From assembly GCF_017313765.1 (NCBI RefSeq), contig NZ_JAFLNC010000001.1, positions 682,001 through 746,000 of the forward strand: a DNA stretch of 64,000 nucleotides. The letters run 5' to 3'. The notes below the pieces were generated by a model, which saw only the letters and a list, made by a program, of their open reading frames with translations, was not told the origin of the DNA and did not search any database. Shown here in pieces: positions 17,214 through 25,654 of the stretch (position 1 is its first letter; each line of letters begins with the position of its first letter). The stretch comes from Sneathiella sedimenti (GTDB taxonomy: Bacteria > Pseudomonadota > Alphaproteobacteria > Sneathiellales > Sneathiellaceae). A program made the translations under genes and the position numbers.

Positions 17214-17256
17214 GTGGCCACCATGAATAATAATAAAAAACCAAAAAGGTGGTCAC
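17214..17256 (+). promoter_or_regulatory. Stem-loop that covers the ribosome-binding site of the acyl-CoA dehydrogenase gene
   Basis: GTGGCCACC (17214-17222) pairs with GGTGGTCAC (17248-17256) over nine pairs, one of them G-U in RNA. The 25-base loop is almost only A and T. The 3' arm contains the AGGTGGT ribosome-binding site and ends immediately before ATG 17257. In RNA this would hide the site until opened by heat, a protein or an upstream ribosome. A DNA-level operator is the alternative. Confidence 0.5.
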
Positions 17257-18417
17257 ATGCAGTTTTCAGAAGAGCATATCGCGCTCAAAAATACCGTCAC
17301 CCGGATAATTGACGAGCATATAAATCCGAACGTCGATGCATGGGAGAAAGAGGGGATGTTCCCTGCCCATGAGGTCATGAAACGCATGGCGGACGCGGGA
17401 TTACTCGGCATCGGAAAGCCTGTTCAGTATGGCGGACTGGATCTTGATTTCTCCTATGAAATGGTCTTCGCAGAAGCCCTTGGCAGTATCCGCGCGAACG
17501 GCGTTTCCACGTCTATCGGTGTGCAGACCACCATGTGCACTCCCGCCCTCACCCAATTTGGAAGTGAGGAGTTGAAACAGGAATTCCTGATACCGACTAT
17601 CGCAGGCGATTTGGTCGGCTGTATCGGCGTGAGCGAGGAATCGGCCGGTTCGGATGTCGCCAATACCCGTACCTTCGCGAAACGAGACGGAGACGACTAC
17701 ATTATCAACGGCTCGAAAATGTGGATCACGAATGGGGTACAAGGCGACTGGATCTGTCTTTTGGTAAATACCTCACAGGAAGGCGGACCGCATCGCAACA
17801 AATCCTTGATTATCGTCCCGCTTAAAACGAAAGGTGTTTCCGTCGCTCGCAAACTCGATAAGCTCGGGTTACATTGCTCCGACACGGCGCAGCTGTTCTT
17901 CGATGATGTCCGCGTACCTGCCCGCAATCTGATCGGCGAGGAGAACAAGGGCTTTACCTACCAGATGCAGCAATTCCAGGAAGAACGGCTGTTCGTTGCG
18001 GCGCGGGCCCTTCGCGGTATGGAGATGGCAATCGAAGATACGATCGAGTATACGGGCCAGCGAAAGGCCTTCAACGGCACCATCCTCGATAACCAGGTCG
18101 TTTATCACAAGATGGCGGAGATGCAGAGCGAGATTGAAGCAGCCCGGGCATTGCTGTACCGGACAACCGAGCAATATGTCTCGGGAGAGGATGTTACCAA
18201 ACTAGCCTCCATGACCAAATTCATGATGGGAACACTTGCCAATAAAATCCCAAGCGCCTGCTTGCAATATTGGGGCGGACAAGGCTTTATGTCGGAGAAC
18301 TGGATTTCCCGTGCCTATCGGGATCTGCGTCTGACCGGTATCGGTGGCGGTGCCAACGAGATTATGCTCGAAATTATCGCTAAACAGATGGGAATCCATC
18401 CGGGAAAAAGAAACTAA
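17257..18417 (+). CDS. Acyl-CoA dehydrogenase family protein
   Basis: A 386-residue flavoprotein of the acyl-CoA dehydrogenase family, which oxidises acyl-CoA thioesters to 2-enoyl-CoA and passes electrons to ETF. The three usual parts are visible: an N-terminal helical domain, a beta domain with GVSEESAGSDVANTRTFA and the KMWITNG motif, and a C-terminal helical domain ending YRDLRLTGIGGGANEIML. It resembles short/branched-chain and citronellyl-type members. It stands alone between YciI and EVE, which are neighbours in many relatives, so it looks inserted. The start is fixed by the hairpin-covered ribosome-binding site. Confidence 0.93.
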   Translation: MQFSEEHIALKNTVTRIIDEHINPNVDAWEKEGMFPAHEVMKRMADAGLLGIGKPVQYGGLDLDFSYEMVFAEALGSIRANGVSTSIGVQTTMCTPALTQFGSEELKQEFLIPTIAGDLVGCIGVSEESAGSDVANTRTFAKRDGDDYIINGSKMWITNGVQGDWICLLVNTSQEGGPHRNKSLIIVPLKTKGVSVARKLDKLGLHCSDTAQLFFDDVRVPARNLIGEENKGFTYQMQQFQEERLFVAARALRGMEMAIEDTIEYTGQRKAFNGTILDNQVVYHKMAEMQSEIEAARALLYRTTEQYVSGEDVTKLASMTKFMMGTLANKIPSACLQYWGGQGFMSENWISRAYRDLRLTGIGGGANEIMLEIIAKQMGIHPGKRN

Positions 18418-18437
18418 CTGCCGTCAAAGGAGAGTTA

Positions 18438-18851
18438 ATGAAATACTGGCTTGTAAAATCGGAACCGGGAACCTGGTCCTGGCAGGACCAACTTGACGCT
18501 GGAGAAGAGGGTACCTTCTGGGACGGGGTGCGGAATTATCAAGCGTCGAACAACATGAAGGAAATGAAATTCGGCGATCAGTGCTTCTTTTATCATTCAG
18601 TGAAGGAAAAGCAGATTGTCGGCATCGTCGAGGTGATCAAGGAATATTATCCCGATCACACGGACGAGAAGGGTCGTTTCGGCATGGTGGATGTCAAGGC
18701 GGTCAAATCCATGCCAACGCCAGTAACGCTCGCGGATATCAAGGCGGAGCCGCGTCTGGAGAATCTCGCACTGGTCCGCCAGAGCCGCCTTTCCGTGGTT
18801 CCGGTGGATGAACCATCCTGGAATCTGATCTGCAAGATGGGCGGCCTCTAA
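18438..18851 (+). CDS. EVE domain protein
   Basis: A 137-residue single-domain EVE protein (PUA-like fold; family includes human thymocyte nuclear protein 1). It starts MKYWLVKSEPGTWSWQDQ and has WDGVRNYQASNNMKEM, FYHSVKEKQIVGIVEV and LVRQSRLSVVPV, all diagnostic. EVE domains bind modified bases in DNA or RNA; the target here is unknown. It is 20 bases after the acyl-CoA dehydrogenase gene, with an AAAGGAGAG ribosome-binding site. Confidence 0.94.
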   Translation: MKYWLVKSEPGTWSWQDQLDAGEEGTFWDGVRNYQASNNMKEMKFGDQCFFYHSVKEKQIVGIVEVIKEYYPDHTDEKGRFGMVDVKAVKSMPTPVTLADIKAEPRLENLALVRQSRLSVVPVDEPSWNLICKMGGL

Positions 18852-18945
18852 CCAGTCATCCATTCCGGCTTTTCCCCGTCGCGCTTGACGGAGCTATGGG
18901 CAACCCATAGTATTTTCCAAGCATAATCGCGCGGGGGGAGCTGGG

Positions 18946-20694
18946 ATGGACAACCAGATCAACGAAGTTACGATAGTTGGCGGAGGGACAGCGGGATGGC
19001 TGACGGCCGCATTTCTCGTCCGCTTCATGAACCTGCGGAACAAAGATAATCCTACTAAAGTCACCCTGATTGAATCTCCGAACGTGCCTACCATCGGTGT
19101 CGGCGAGGCCACGGTACCGACAATGCCGGCCTTGCTGAAAAGCCTTGGAATTTCGGAGAAAGAGTTTTTTATTCGGTGTAATGCCTCCTTCAAGCTTGGG
19201 GTGCGATTTACTAACTGGAACCATGATGACAAGGGACGTGCAACGTCCTTTATACACCCGTTCGAAGCCATCCGGACACAACTCGGCGGCCAAAATCCTG
19301 CTTATCATTTCCATAAATATGGCGGCCCGCAAGGTCGCAAAAACCTTGATGATTGCATGGCGTTCTGCGGTTCCGCCATCAGGGCAAAGCTGGGTCCTAA
19401 ATTGCTCACACATGGCGATTACGAATCCAAACTGAATTATGCCTATCATCTCGATGCCGGTAAGTTTGCAGAGTTCCTGCGCGAGGTTTCAATTGAACGC
19501 GGTGTCAATCATGTACTCGATGATGTCGAGGAGGTGGAACAGGACGAACGGGGATTTATTTCTGCCCTCAAGTTGCAGCGGCAGGGTCGTCGTCCCGTCG
19601 AGCTGGTCATTGATTGCACTGGATTCAAAGGCGTTATCATCAACAAGGTGCTGGGCGTTCCCTTCCGGGATTACAGCAAGTATCTCCTGAACAACCGGGC
19701 ACTGGCGGTCCAGATTCCGCATCAGGATGTCCGGCAGATCGAACCCTGCACAAATTCAACCGCGCTCGGGGCAGGCTGGGTCTGGCGGGTCCCGCTCTAT
19801 AACCGGATTGGGACAGGCTACGTCTTCTCTAGTCATTTCCGCACCGATGACGAGGCGCGTGAGGAGTTTCTCAACCATCTAGGCGATGAAGTCAAAGACG
19901 CCGACCCTCGCGTCATCCCGATCCGTATTGGCCGCATGGAACGGGCCTGGGAGAAAAACTGTATCGCGATTGGTCTTTCCGCCGGCTTTATAGAACCGCT
20001 TGAATCAACGGCGATCTATATGATCGATAATTTTGTAAAGCTTCTTTTGCTCAATTTCCCCGACAAAAGCTTCGCACCCGTCCTCGCCAAGCGATTCAAT
20101 GAGACGACCGAGAAGATGATGCAGACTATCCGTGACTTCATCATCCTGCATTACTGCACTAACAACCGGGAAGACAGCGACTATTGGCGAACCGCACGGG
20201 AGGAAATGGTAATCCCCGACAGCCTCAAGGACCTGCTCGAGGAATACCGCCATACCCTGCCAATCAATACGGATTTCGACGGCGTTTATTTGTTCAATTA
20301 TTTCAGCTATAACGTGGTCCTCTTCGCAAAAGGTTATCTGAAGGACGTTCAGTACCCTGCGGAAAGGTTTATCGCCCGCGAAGACTGGGACAAACGCATG
20401 GCAGAATTTATCCGTTACGAACAAAAGGAACTCGCCGGGCTGCCAAATCACTATGAGTTGCTTCGGAAAATACGCGGCGAGGACGATATACCGGCCCAGC
20501 ATAGTGGTGCTTCCTTCGGCGGATTTAATGCTGCGGCGTTCGGCGCTCAACCAGGCGGCATTCAAATTCCGCAAGCGACGGTGCAGATTGGCGCGGGCCA
20601 GATAAAGCCAAGTATCAAGTTTGCCCTGAAGAAAGACAAAAAGCAGGAGACAGAAGTAGATCAGGACGATCTCTCCGGCTCACATATCCTCTAG
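18946..20694 (+). CDS. Flavin-dependent tryptophan halogenase homologue
   Basis: A 582-residue protein of the tryptophan 7-halogenase (PrnA/RebH) family. It has the FAD motif GGGTAGW at 12-18, the lysine of the FKLG motif (Lys83) matching the catalytic PrnA Lys79, the GWVWRVP motif at 277-283 corresponding to GWxWxIP, and Glu353 in PLEST matching PrnA Glu346. All catalytic landmarks are therefore present. Residues about 510-582 form an extra Gly/Ala/Gln and then Lys/Asp-rich tail. No partner flavin reductase, peptide synthetase or polyketide gene is nearby, so the substrate is unknown. Many marine bacteria have such orphan halogenases. Confidence 0.92.
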   Translation: MDNQINEVTIVGGGTAGWLTAAFLVRFMNLRNKDNPTKVTLIESPNVPTIGVGEATVPTMPALLKSLGISEKEFFIRCNASFKLGVRFTNWNHDDKGRATSFIHPFEAIRTQLGGQNPAYHFHKYGGPQGRKNLDDCMAFCGSAIRAKLGPKLLTHGDYESKLNYAYHLDAGKFAEFLREVSIERGVNHVLDDVEEVEQDERGFISALKLQRQGRRPVELVIDCTGFKGVIINKVLGVPFRDYSKYLLNNRALAVQIPHQDVRQIEPCTNSTALGAGWVWRVPLYNRIGTGYVFSSHFRTDDEAREEFLNHLGDEVKDADPRVIPIRIGRMERAWEKNCIAIGLSAGFIEPLESTAIYMIDNFVKLLLLNFPDKSFAPVLAKRFNETTEKMMQTIRDFIILHYCTNNREDSDYWRTAREEMVIPDSLKDLLEEYRHTLPINTDFDGVYLFNYFSYNVVLFAKGYLKDVQYPAERFIAREDWDKRMAEFIRYEQKELAGLPNHYELLRKIRGEDDIPAQHSGASFGGFNAAAFGAQPGGIQIPQATVQIGAGQIKPSIKFALKKDKKQETEVDQDDLSGSHIL

Positions 20695-20779
20695 AAAACA
20701 AGCCCTCTTAAAAGCGGTTGGCGATCGCAACCTTATCGCTTAAGGTCGATCTCCATCCTTGGTATTCACCGGAAGTCAC

Positions 20780-21694
20780 ATGCCCCCAACAGAACCCATG
20801 GCGAACCAGGCCTCGAACATGCGCGCCTATCTGCTTTTGACCTTGACGACGACATGTTGGGGGATGAACGCCGTATTGGGTCGGCTCGCCGTTGGGGAGA
20901 TTTCCCCAATGATGCTGGTCTGCATGCGCTGGCTCCTTGTGGTCCTAATTCTGTCCCTGGTCTCATATCGCCATCTTCGGAACGACTGGGCTGTCATCAA
21001 GAAATACATCGGTTATATGCTGGCAATGGGCGCATTCGGCTTTACTGGCTTCAATATGCTGTTCTACCTTGCCGCCCATTCGACAACCGCCGTGAATATC
21101 GGCATTCTGCAGGGATCCATCCCCGTTTTTGTCCTGATCGGGGCTTTTCTGGTGTTTCGGACCCGAGTCTCACTTTTGCAGTCTGTTGGGGTATCCGTCA
21201 CAATCATCGGCGTGGGGATTGTTGCATCTGGAGGCTCTTTCGCACGTCTGGCAACCTTTGAGATCAATCAGGGCGATGCCCTGATGCTTCTCGCCTGTGT
21301 TTTATATTCGGGCTACACCGTAGCACTCCGTTACCGGCCCGAAATCTCGGCGCTGTCCTTCCTTACAGTAATGGCGACCTCAGCATTTTTAACGTCCATT
21401 CCCTTTGTCTGGATTGAAATGGGGCTCGATCACTTTCTCGCCCCGACATTTGAAGGATGGATAATCGTTGCTGTCGCATCATTCTTTCCATCCATCATTG
21501 CCCAGATTTCCTTCATTGCCGGCGTAAGAATCCTGGGGCCCGGGCGGGCCGGTATATTTGTCAATCTGGTGCCGATCTTTGCGTCAATTTTCGCCGTTAC
21601 ATTCCTTAATGAACCGTTCGAGCTCTTTCATGGCGCAGCGCTTGCGCTTGTATTATTTGGAATCTGGCTGTCGGAAAAAGGGAAGCCCGCCTGA
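20780..21694 (+). CDS. EamA/DMT family transporter
   Basis: A 304-residue inner-membrane protein with about ten hydrophobic helices in two EamA repeats. The first repeat starts LLLTLTTTCWGMNAVLGRL, and the second (about 160 on) starts GDALMLLACVLYSGYTVALRYR. Drug/metabolite transporters of this type export amino acids, nucleosides or metabolites; the substrate cannot be read. ATG 20780 is preferred because GGAAG lies five bases upstream; ATG 20798 is possible. It follows the halogenase on the same strand after 85 bases that contain two short inverted repeats. Confidence 0.9.
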   Translation: MPPTEPMANQASNMRAYLLLTLTTTCWGMNAVLGRLAVGEISPMMLVCMRWLLVVLILSLVSYRHLRNDWAVIKKYIGYMLAMGAFGFTGFNMLFYLAAHSTTAVNIGILQGSIPVFVLIGAFLVFRTRVSLLQSVGVSVTIIGVGIVASGGSFARLATFEINQGDALMLLACVLYSGYTVALRYRPEISALSFLTVMATSAFLTSIPFVWIEMGLDHFLAPTFEGWIIVAVASFFPSIIAQISFIAGVRILGPGRAGIFVNLVPIFASIFAVTFLNEPFELFHGAALALVLFGIWLSEKGKPA

Positions 21695-21706
21695 CAGGCG
21701 CCGCAT

Positions 21707-21865
21707 TTAGAAATCGCTGACGATACCCTTACGCTCCCAATCACCATAGCGCGTCGGCTCCAGCCCGGACGGTCCGCCGATTTCTCCCTTTGCCTGTTTC
21801 TGCTTGATGGCAGGATCTTTCTTGTCTTTCTTTTCAAGATCGCGATCTGTCTTTTTCTCGGTCAT
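21707..21865 (-). CDS. DUF1674 small protein (SDHAF4-type succinate dehydrogenase assembly factor family)
   Basis: A 52-residue gene. After a Lys/Asp-rich start (MTEKKTDRDLEKKDKK) comes the conserved block GGPSGLEPTRYGDWERKG and the terminal IVSDF, matching the DUF1674 signature (GGPxGPEPTRYGDWxxKGxxxDF). The eukaryotic relative SDHAF4/Sdh8 protects flavinylated SdhA before complex II assembly; the bacterial function is inferred from that. It is divergent from rsmB, a pairing seen in other alphaproteobacteria, and convergent with the DMT gene. Confidence 0.88.
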   Translation of the reverse strand: MTEKKTDRDLEKKDKKDPAIKQKQAKGEIGGPSGLEPTRYGDWERKGIVSDF

Positions 21866-21973
21866 TTGGGTCTATCGTCCGGTTGTAGGGTGGCACTAAA
21901 ATAGATTTGCTTACCTTTTAGTATTTCGGAACCATCTATAGACCGCAAGGCAATTTTCAGCTAGAAGCCGCAG

Positions 21974-23260
21974 ATGACAACACCATCAGCCAATTCACGC
22001 GCCGCCTCTGTCCGGCTCCTCTCTCGCGTGCTTCAAAAGCAGCAACCACTGGAAGAGGCGCTCGATCCCGTATTGCGCGGATTTCCACCCCGTGACAGGG
22101 CACTGGCCCGGGCCATCACGTCAACGGCACTCCGCCATCTTGGTGTGATCGACGCGCTGATAGATAAAATGCTGGATCGGCCTTTGCCTGAAAAAGCACA
22201 GGATGTCCGTCATATATTACGGATCGGCATCACGCAGATTCTCTATTTGAACATCCCGTCCCATGCGGCTGTCCATGATACGGTCGCCCTCGTGCCGGAC
22301 CGCAGCAAACACAAGGGGTTGGTAAATGCACTCCTCCGCCGGATTGACCGGCAGGGCGAAAAGCTGCTTTCAAAAATCGATATTCCGCGGACCAACACGC
22401 CAAGCTGGCTTTGGCAGTCATGGACAGGCCATTATGGCGAGGAAGCCACAAGGCGGATTGCCGAAGCACACCTGACCGAAGCTGCACTTGATATATCCGT
22501 CAAAAGCAATCCGGAAAAATGGGCTGCGGACCTCGATGCGGAAGTGTTGCCGACGGGCACGCTCCGGCGAGCAACGATAACCTCTCTGGCCGACCTTCCG
22601 GGTTTTGATGAGGGAGAATGGTGGGTCCAGGATGCGTCGGCGGCATTGCCCGCAGCGCTTCTTGGCGATGTTACCGGGAAACTAATCGTCGATCTATGCG
22701 CGGCGCCGGGAGGCAAAACTGCACAACTTGCCGCGGCAGGCGCGGAAGTCATCGCCCTTGACCGCTCCAAAAATCGTCTGAAGCGGCTTGAAGAGAATAT
22801 GGCGCGGCTGCGCCTGCCCGTTACAGTCAAAGTGGGCGACGCCGAAAATTTTGCGCCCGAGCGGCAGCCGGACGGCATTCTACTCGATGCACCCTGCTCC
22901 AGTACCGGTACGCTCCGCCGTCACCCTGATGTTGCCTATCTCAAATCCCAGGCGGATGTTGACAAGCTGAGCCAGTTACAGGCCCGCCTGCTGGACAGCG
23001 CGGCGCAAGCGCTAAAACCCGGAGGTCTGCTGGTTTATAGTGTCTGTTCCTTGCAACCAGAAGAGGGAGAGGCACAGATCGCGGCTCTGCTTAGCCGGAA
23101 CCCGGCTCTGAAGCGGGAACCAGTCCAGGCGAATGAGATCGGCGGCGTCGGCGATCTTCTAAACCCCGAGGGTGATCTTCGCTCCCTGCCATTTCATCTT
23201 GGCGGCATGGATGGGTTTTATGCAGCGCGTCTTCGCAAAATATCTACGCCCTCCGCTTGA
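21974..23260 (+). CDS. rsmB: 16S rRNA (cytosine-967 C5) methyltransferase
   Basis: A 428-residue RsmB/Sun protein. Residues about 10-140 are a NusB-like RNA-binding domain (ALARAITSTALRHLGVID). The methyltransferase half has the SAM site CAAPGGKTAQLA, DAPCSSTGTLRRHPD with one active cysteine, and YSVCSLQPEEGE with the second. Start and length agree with the family. Confidence 0.95.
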   Translation: MTTPSANSRAASVRLLSRVLQKQQPLEEALDPVLRGFPPRDRALARAITSTALRHLGVIDALIDKMLDRPLPEKAQDVRHILRIGITQILYLNIPSHAAVHDTVALVPDRSKHKGLVNALLRRIDRQGEKLLSKIDIPRTNTPSWLWQSWTGHYGEEATRRIAEAHLTEAALDISVKSNPEKWAADLDAEVLPTGTLRRATITSLADLPGFDEGEWWVQDASAALPAALLGDVTGKLIVDLCAAPGGKTAQLAAAGAEVIALDRSKNRLKRLEENMARLRLPVTVKVGDAENFAPERQPDGILLDAPCSSTGTLRRHPDVAYLKSQADVDKLSQLQARLLDSAAQALKPGGLLVYSVCSLQPEEGEAQIAALLSRNPALKREPVQANEIGGVGDLLNPEGDLRSLPFHLGGMDGFYAARLRKISTPSA

Positions 23261-23336
23261 GCGCCCTATTTTGTCGTGGTAAACACTAGTTTAACTGGCG
23301 CCACTGAAAAAGAAATTTTGGTTTGAAGGACCCCCT

Positions 23337-24002
23337 ATGCGTAAACCGGTCAGAATTGCCCCCTCCATCCTAGCCGCCGATTTTGCAAAGCTCGGCGAGG
23401 AAGTCAGCAATGTAGCGCGAGCAGGGGCGGATTTTATCCACGTAGATGTCATGGATGGTCATTTCGTGCCGAATATCAGCTTTGGCCCGGCGGCAACCAA
23501 ATCCGTGCGCGGCTATACGGATATACCCTTCGACTGCCATCTGATGATTACACCGGTCGATCCGTTCATCGCCGAATTTGTTGACGCGGGCGCGAATATC
23601 ATCACCCTGCATCAGGAAGCAGGCCCGCATCTTCATCGCAGCCTGCAACTGATCAAATCCCACGGCATCAAGGCTGGTGTCTCGCTGAACCCCTCCACCC
23701 CGGCTTCAACGCTGGAACATGTTTTGGATGAGGTGGACCTAATTCTGGTCATGAGTGTCAATCCCGGGTTCGGTGGACAGAAGTTCATACCTTCCCAGCT
23801 TGAAAAAATCCGCACCATTCGCGAAATGATCGATGCTTCGGGCCGGGATATCGATCTTGAGGTCGATGGCGGGATCAATGCCGAGACCGCCCCAAAGGTG
23901 ATCGAAGCGGGCGCGGATCTTTTGGTCGCAGGTAGTGCCGTCTTCAAGGGCGGGCCGGAACAATATGCCGCTAACATCAACGCGGTGCTGGGTCGGACAT
24001 GA
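23337..24002 (+). CDS. rpe: Ribulose-phosphate 3-epimerase
   Basis: A 221-residue TIM-barrel enzyme converting ribulose-5-phosphate and xylulose-5-phosphate. It has [32 protein letters not shown], the catalytic aspartate in [12 protein letters not shown], and [11 protein letters not shown]. The TGA overlaps the ATG of the heparinase-like gene (ATGA, 23999-24002), so these two are co-translated. Confidence 0.97.
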   Translation: MRKPVRIAPSILAADFAKLGEEVSNVARAGADFIHVDVMDGHFVPNISFGPAATKSVRGYTDIPFDCHLMITPVDPFIAEFVDAGANIITLHQEAGPHLHRSLQLIKSHGIKAGVSLNPSTPASTLEHVLDEVDLILVMSVNPGFGGQKFIPSQLEKIRTIREMIDASGRDIDLEVDGGINAETAPKVIEAGADLLVAGSAVFKGGPEQYAANINAVLGRT

Positions 24003-25651
24003 GCAAAGCGGCGATAACGCCTGCGAAAGGAGGCTTACCGTCGCGGCGACTTATTTCCGATGTGATTTATGCAAGCGGCGCCTATCAGGCCCTGCTGAAA
24101 AGCCGGGTGCCGAAGCGCCTCACCCATTCACCCATTGATATTTTCCCCGGCAACGGAGAACGTGCCGACAATATTTATCAGGGACATTTCGAATTTGCAG
24201 GCTTTAGTCTCGAACAAAGCAATCAGGAGCCGTGGGATGCCGAAGGGATGCCCCTCGCCTGGCATAAGGAGCTGCACGAATTCGCCTGGCTTCGCGATTT
24301 TTCTGCAAATGGCACAGAGGCAGCGCGGCGTCATTCCCGCGCGCTAATTCTTTCCTGGATCGAAAAATTCGATGCCTATCGGCCCTATGTCTGGGATGAA
24401 TTTGTGATCGCGCGGCGCCTCGTTGCCTGGTTCTGCTACAGTCGTTTCCTTCTCGAAAAAGAGGAAAGCGAGTTCAATTTCAGATTTCTACGCTCGCTGC
24501 GCCGTCAATATGTCCATTTAAGCCGTATCACGAAAAACAAGGAGTTGGGTGTAGACCGGGTGACGAGCTGGCAGGCCTTGTTGTATGGCGCGCTCTCCTT
24601 TCCAGATATGGGAAAAAACAGCGGAAAGTATCTTGCCTCCCTCGAGACTGAGCTCAACCGCGTCGTTCTGGCAGACGGCTGTCATATTTCCCGCAACCCG
24701 GAACGTCATCTGTTGCTGCTTGGTGATCTTATCGGTATCCGCAATACATTGATGGCAGCGAACGAGATGGTGCCTGTCGCGATCAACAACGCCATAGACC
24801 GGCTCGCACCGGCAATCCGGTTTTTCCAGCATGGCGACGGTCGGCTCGCGCTCTTTAATGGTGGTCTCAAGCTGCCGGAAGGCTATTGCGACAATATTCT
24901 CTCCCTCTCGGATGCGACGGGACGCGCACCACAGCGCTTTCCGCAGGGCGGGTTCGAACGGATGAAGGCGGGCCGCGCCCTGCTTATTCTCGAAAGTGGC
25001 GAGGGGGGCCGTCGTACGGACGAATTATCCCATGCCGGATTAATGGGTTTCGAGTTCAGTTATGGGCGGGAACGGCTGATCGTGAACTGCGGGGGCGTAA
25101 GTGATCCCGAATCTGCCTGGGGCAAGGCCCTCGCGGCGACGGCCGCGCACTCTACTCTCGGGTTTGACAATATCAATGCTGTTTTCCCGCCGCGCAATAC
25201 ATCGGTTGAGGAACAGAGCAAAGTGATCCGTAATGAGGACGACGGGAATATCTGGCTCGATCTTGAAAGCAATGGCTATCTCGAGACAGTCGGCGTACTC
25301 CATCGGCGACGCCTCTATCTCGATGCCAGCGGCCTTGCCTTACGCGGCGAAGACCAGATCATCCCAGAAAGAATGCCGCCTTCGGGCCGGTCACACTTCA
25401 GCCTGCGGTTTCATCTGCACCCGGATCTGAGCATTTCCCGGAGCGCCAGCGGAAAGAATATCCTAATCCGCACAGCGAGCGGGACGGGATGGAAGTTTCT
25501 GACCGCCGCCCCACGGCTTTCACTGGAAGAAAGCGTCTATTGCAGCGAGCTGGGAGAGCGCCGCCATAATCAGCAGATTGTCATCACAGGCCAGCTCATT
25601 GATCAGGAACCGATCCTGATCAAGTGGGCACTGACTCGTCTTTCAGACTAA
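23999..25651 (+). CDS. Heparinase II/III-like protein
   Basis: A 550-residue protein. The N-terminal half (about 60-330) is an alpha/alpha toroid typical of heparinase II/III-type polysaccharide lyases ([47 protein letters not shown]). The C-terminal half has the heparinase II/III beta-sandwich ([27 protein letters not shown]). No signal peptide is seen, which is unusual for a lyase acting on outside sugars. Alphaproteobacteria commonly keep this gene near rsmB and purH, and its function there is not established; cell-envelope or capsule polymer turnover is possible. The start overlaps the rpe stop. Confidence 0.85.
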   Translation: MSKAAITPAKGGLPSRRLISDVIYASGAYQALLKSRVPKRLTHSPIDIFPGNGERADNIYQGHFEFAGFSLEQSNQEPWDAEGMPLAWHKELHEFAWLRDFSANGTEAARRHSRALILSWIEKFDAYRPYVWDEFVIARRLVAWFCYSRFLLEKEESEFNFRFLRSLRRQYVHLSRITKNKELGVDRVTSWQALLYGALSFPDMGKNSGKYLASLETELNRVVLADGCHISRNPERHLLLLGDLIGIRNTLMAANEMVPVAINNAIDRLAPAIRFFQHGDGRLALFNGGLKLPEGYCDNILSLSDATGRAPQRFPQGGFERMKAGRALLILESGEGGRRTDELSHAGLMGFEFSYGRERLIVNCGGVSDPESAWGKALAATAAHSTLGFDNINAVFPPRNTSVEEQSKVIRNEDDGNIWLDLESNGYLETVGVLHRRRLYLDASGLALRGEDQIIPERMPPSGRSHFSLRFHLHPDLSISRSASGKNILIRTASGTGWKFLTAAPRLSLEESVYCSELGERRHNQQIVITGQLIDQEPILIKWALTRLSD

Positions 25652-25654
25652 GAG

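Noticed and set aside
20695-20779. Two short inverted repeats between halogenase and DMT genes as a terminator
   Set aside because: Neither stem is followed by a T-run, so termination is not supported.
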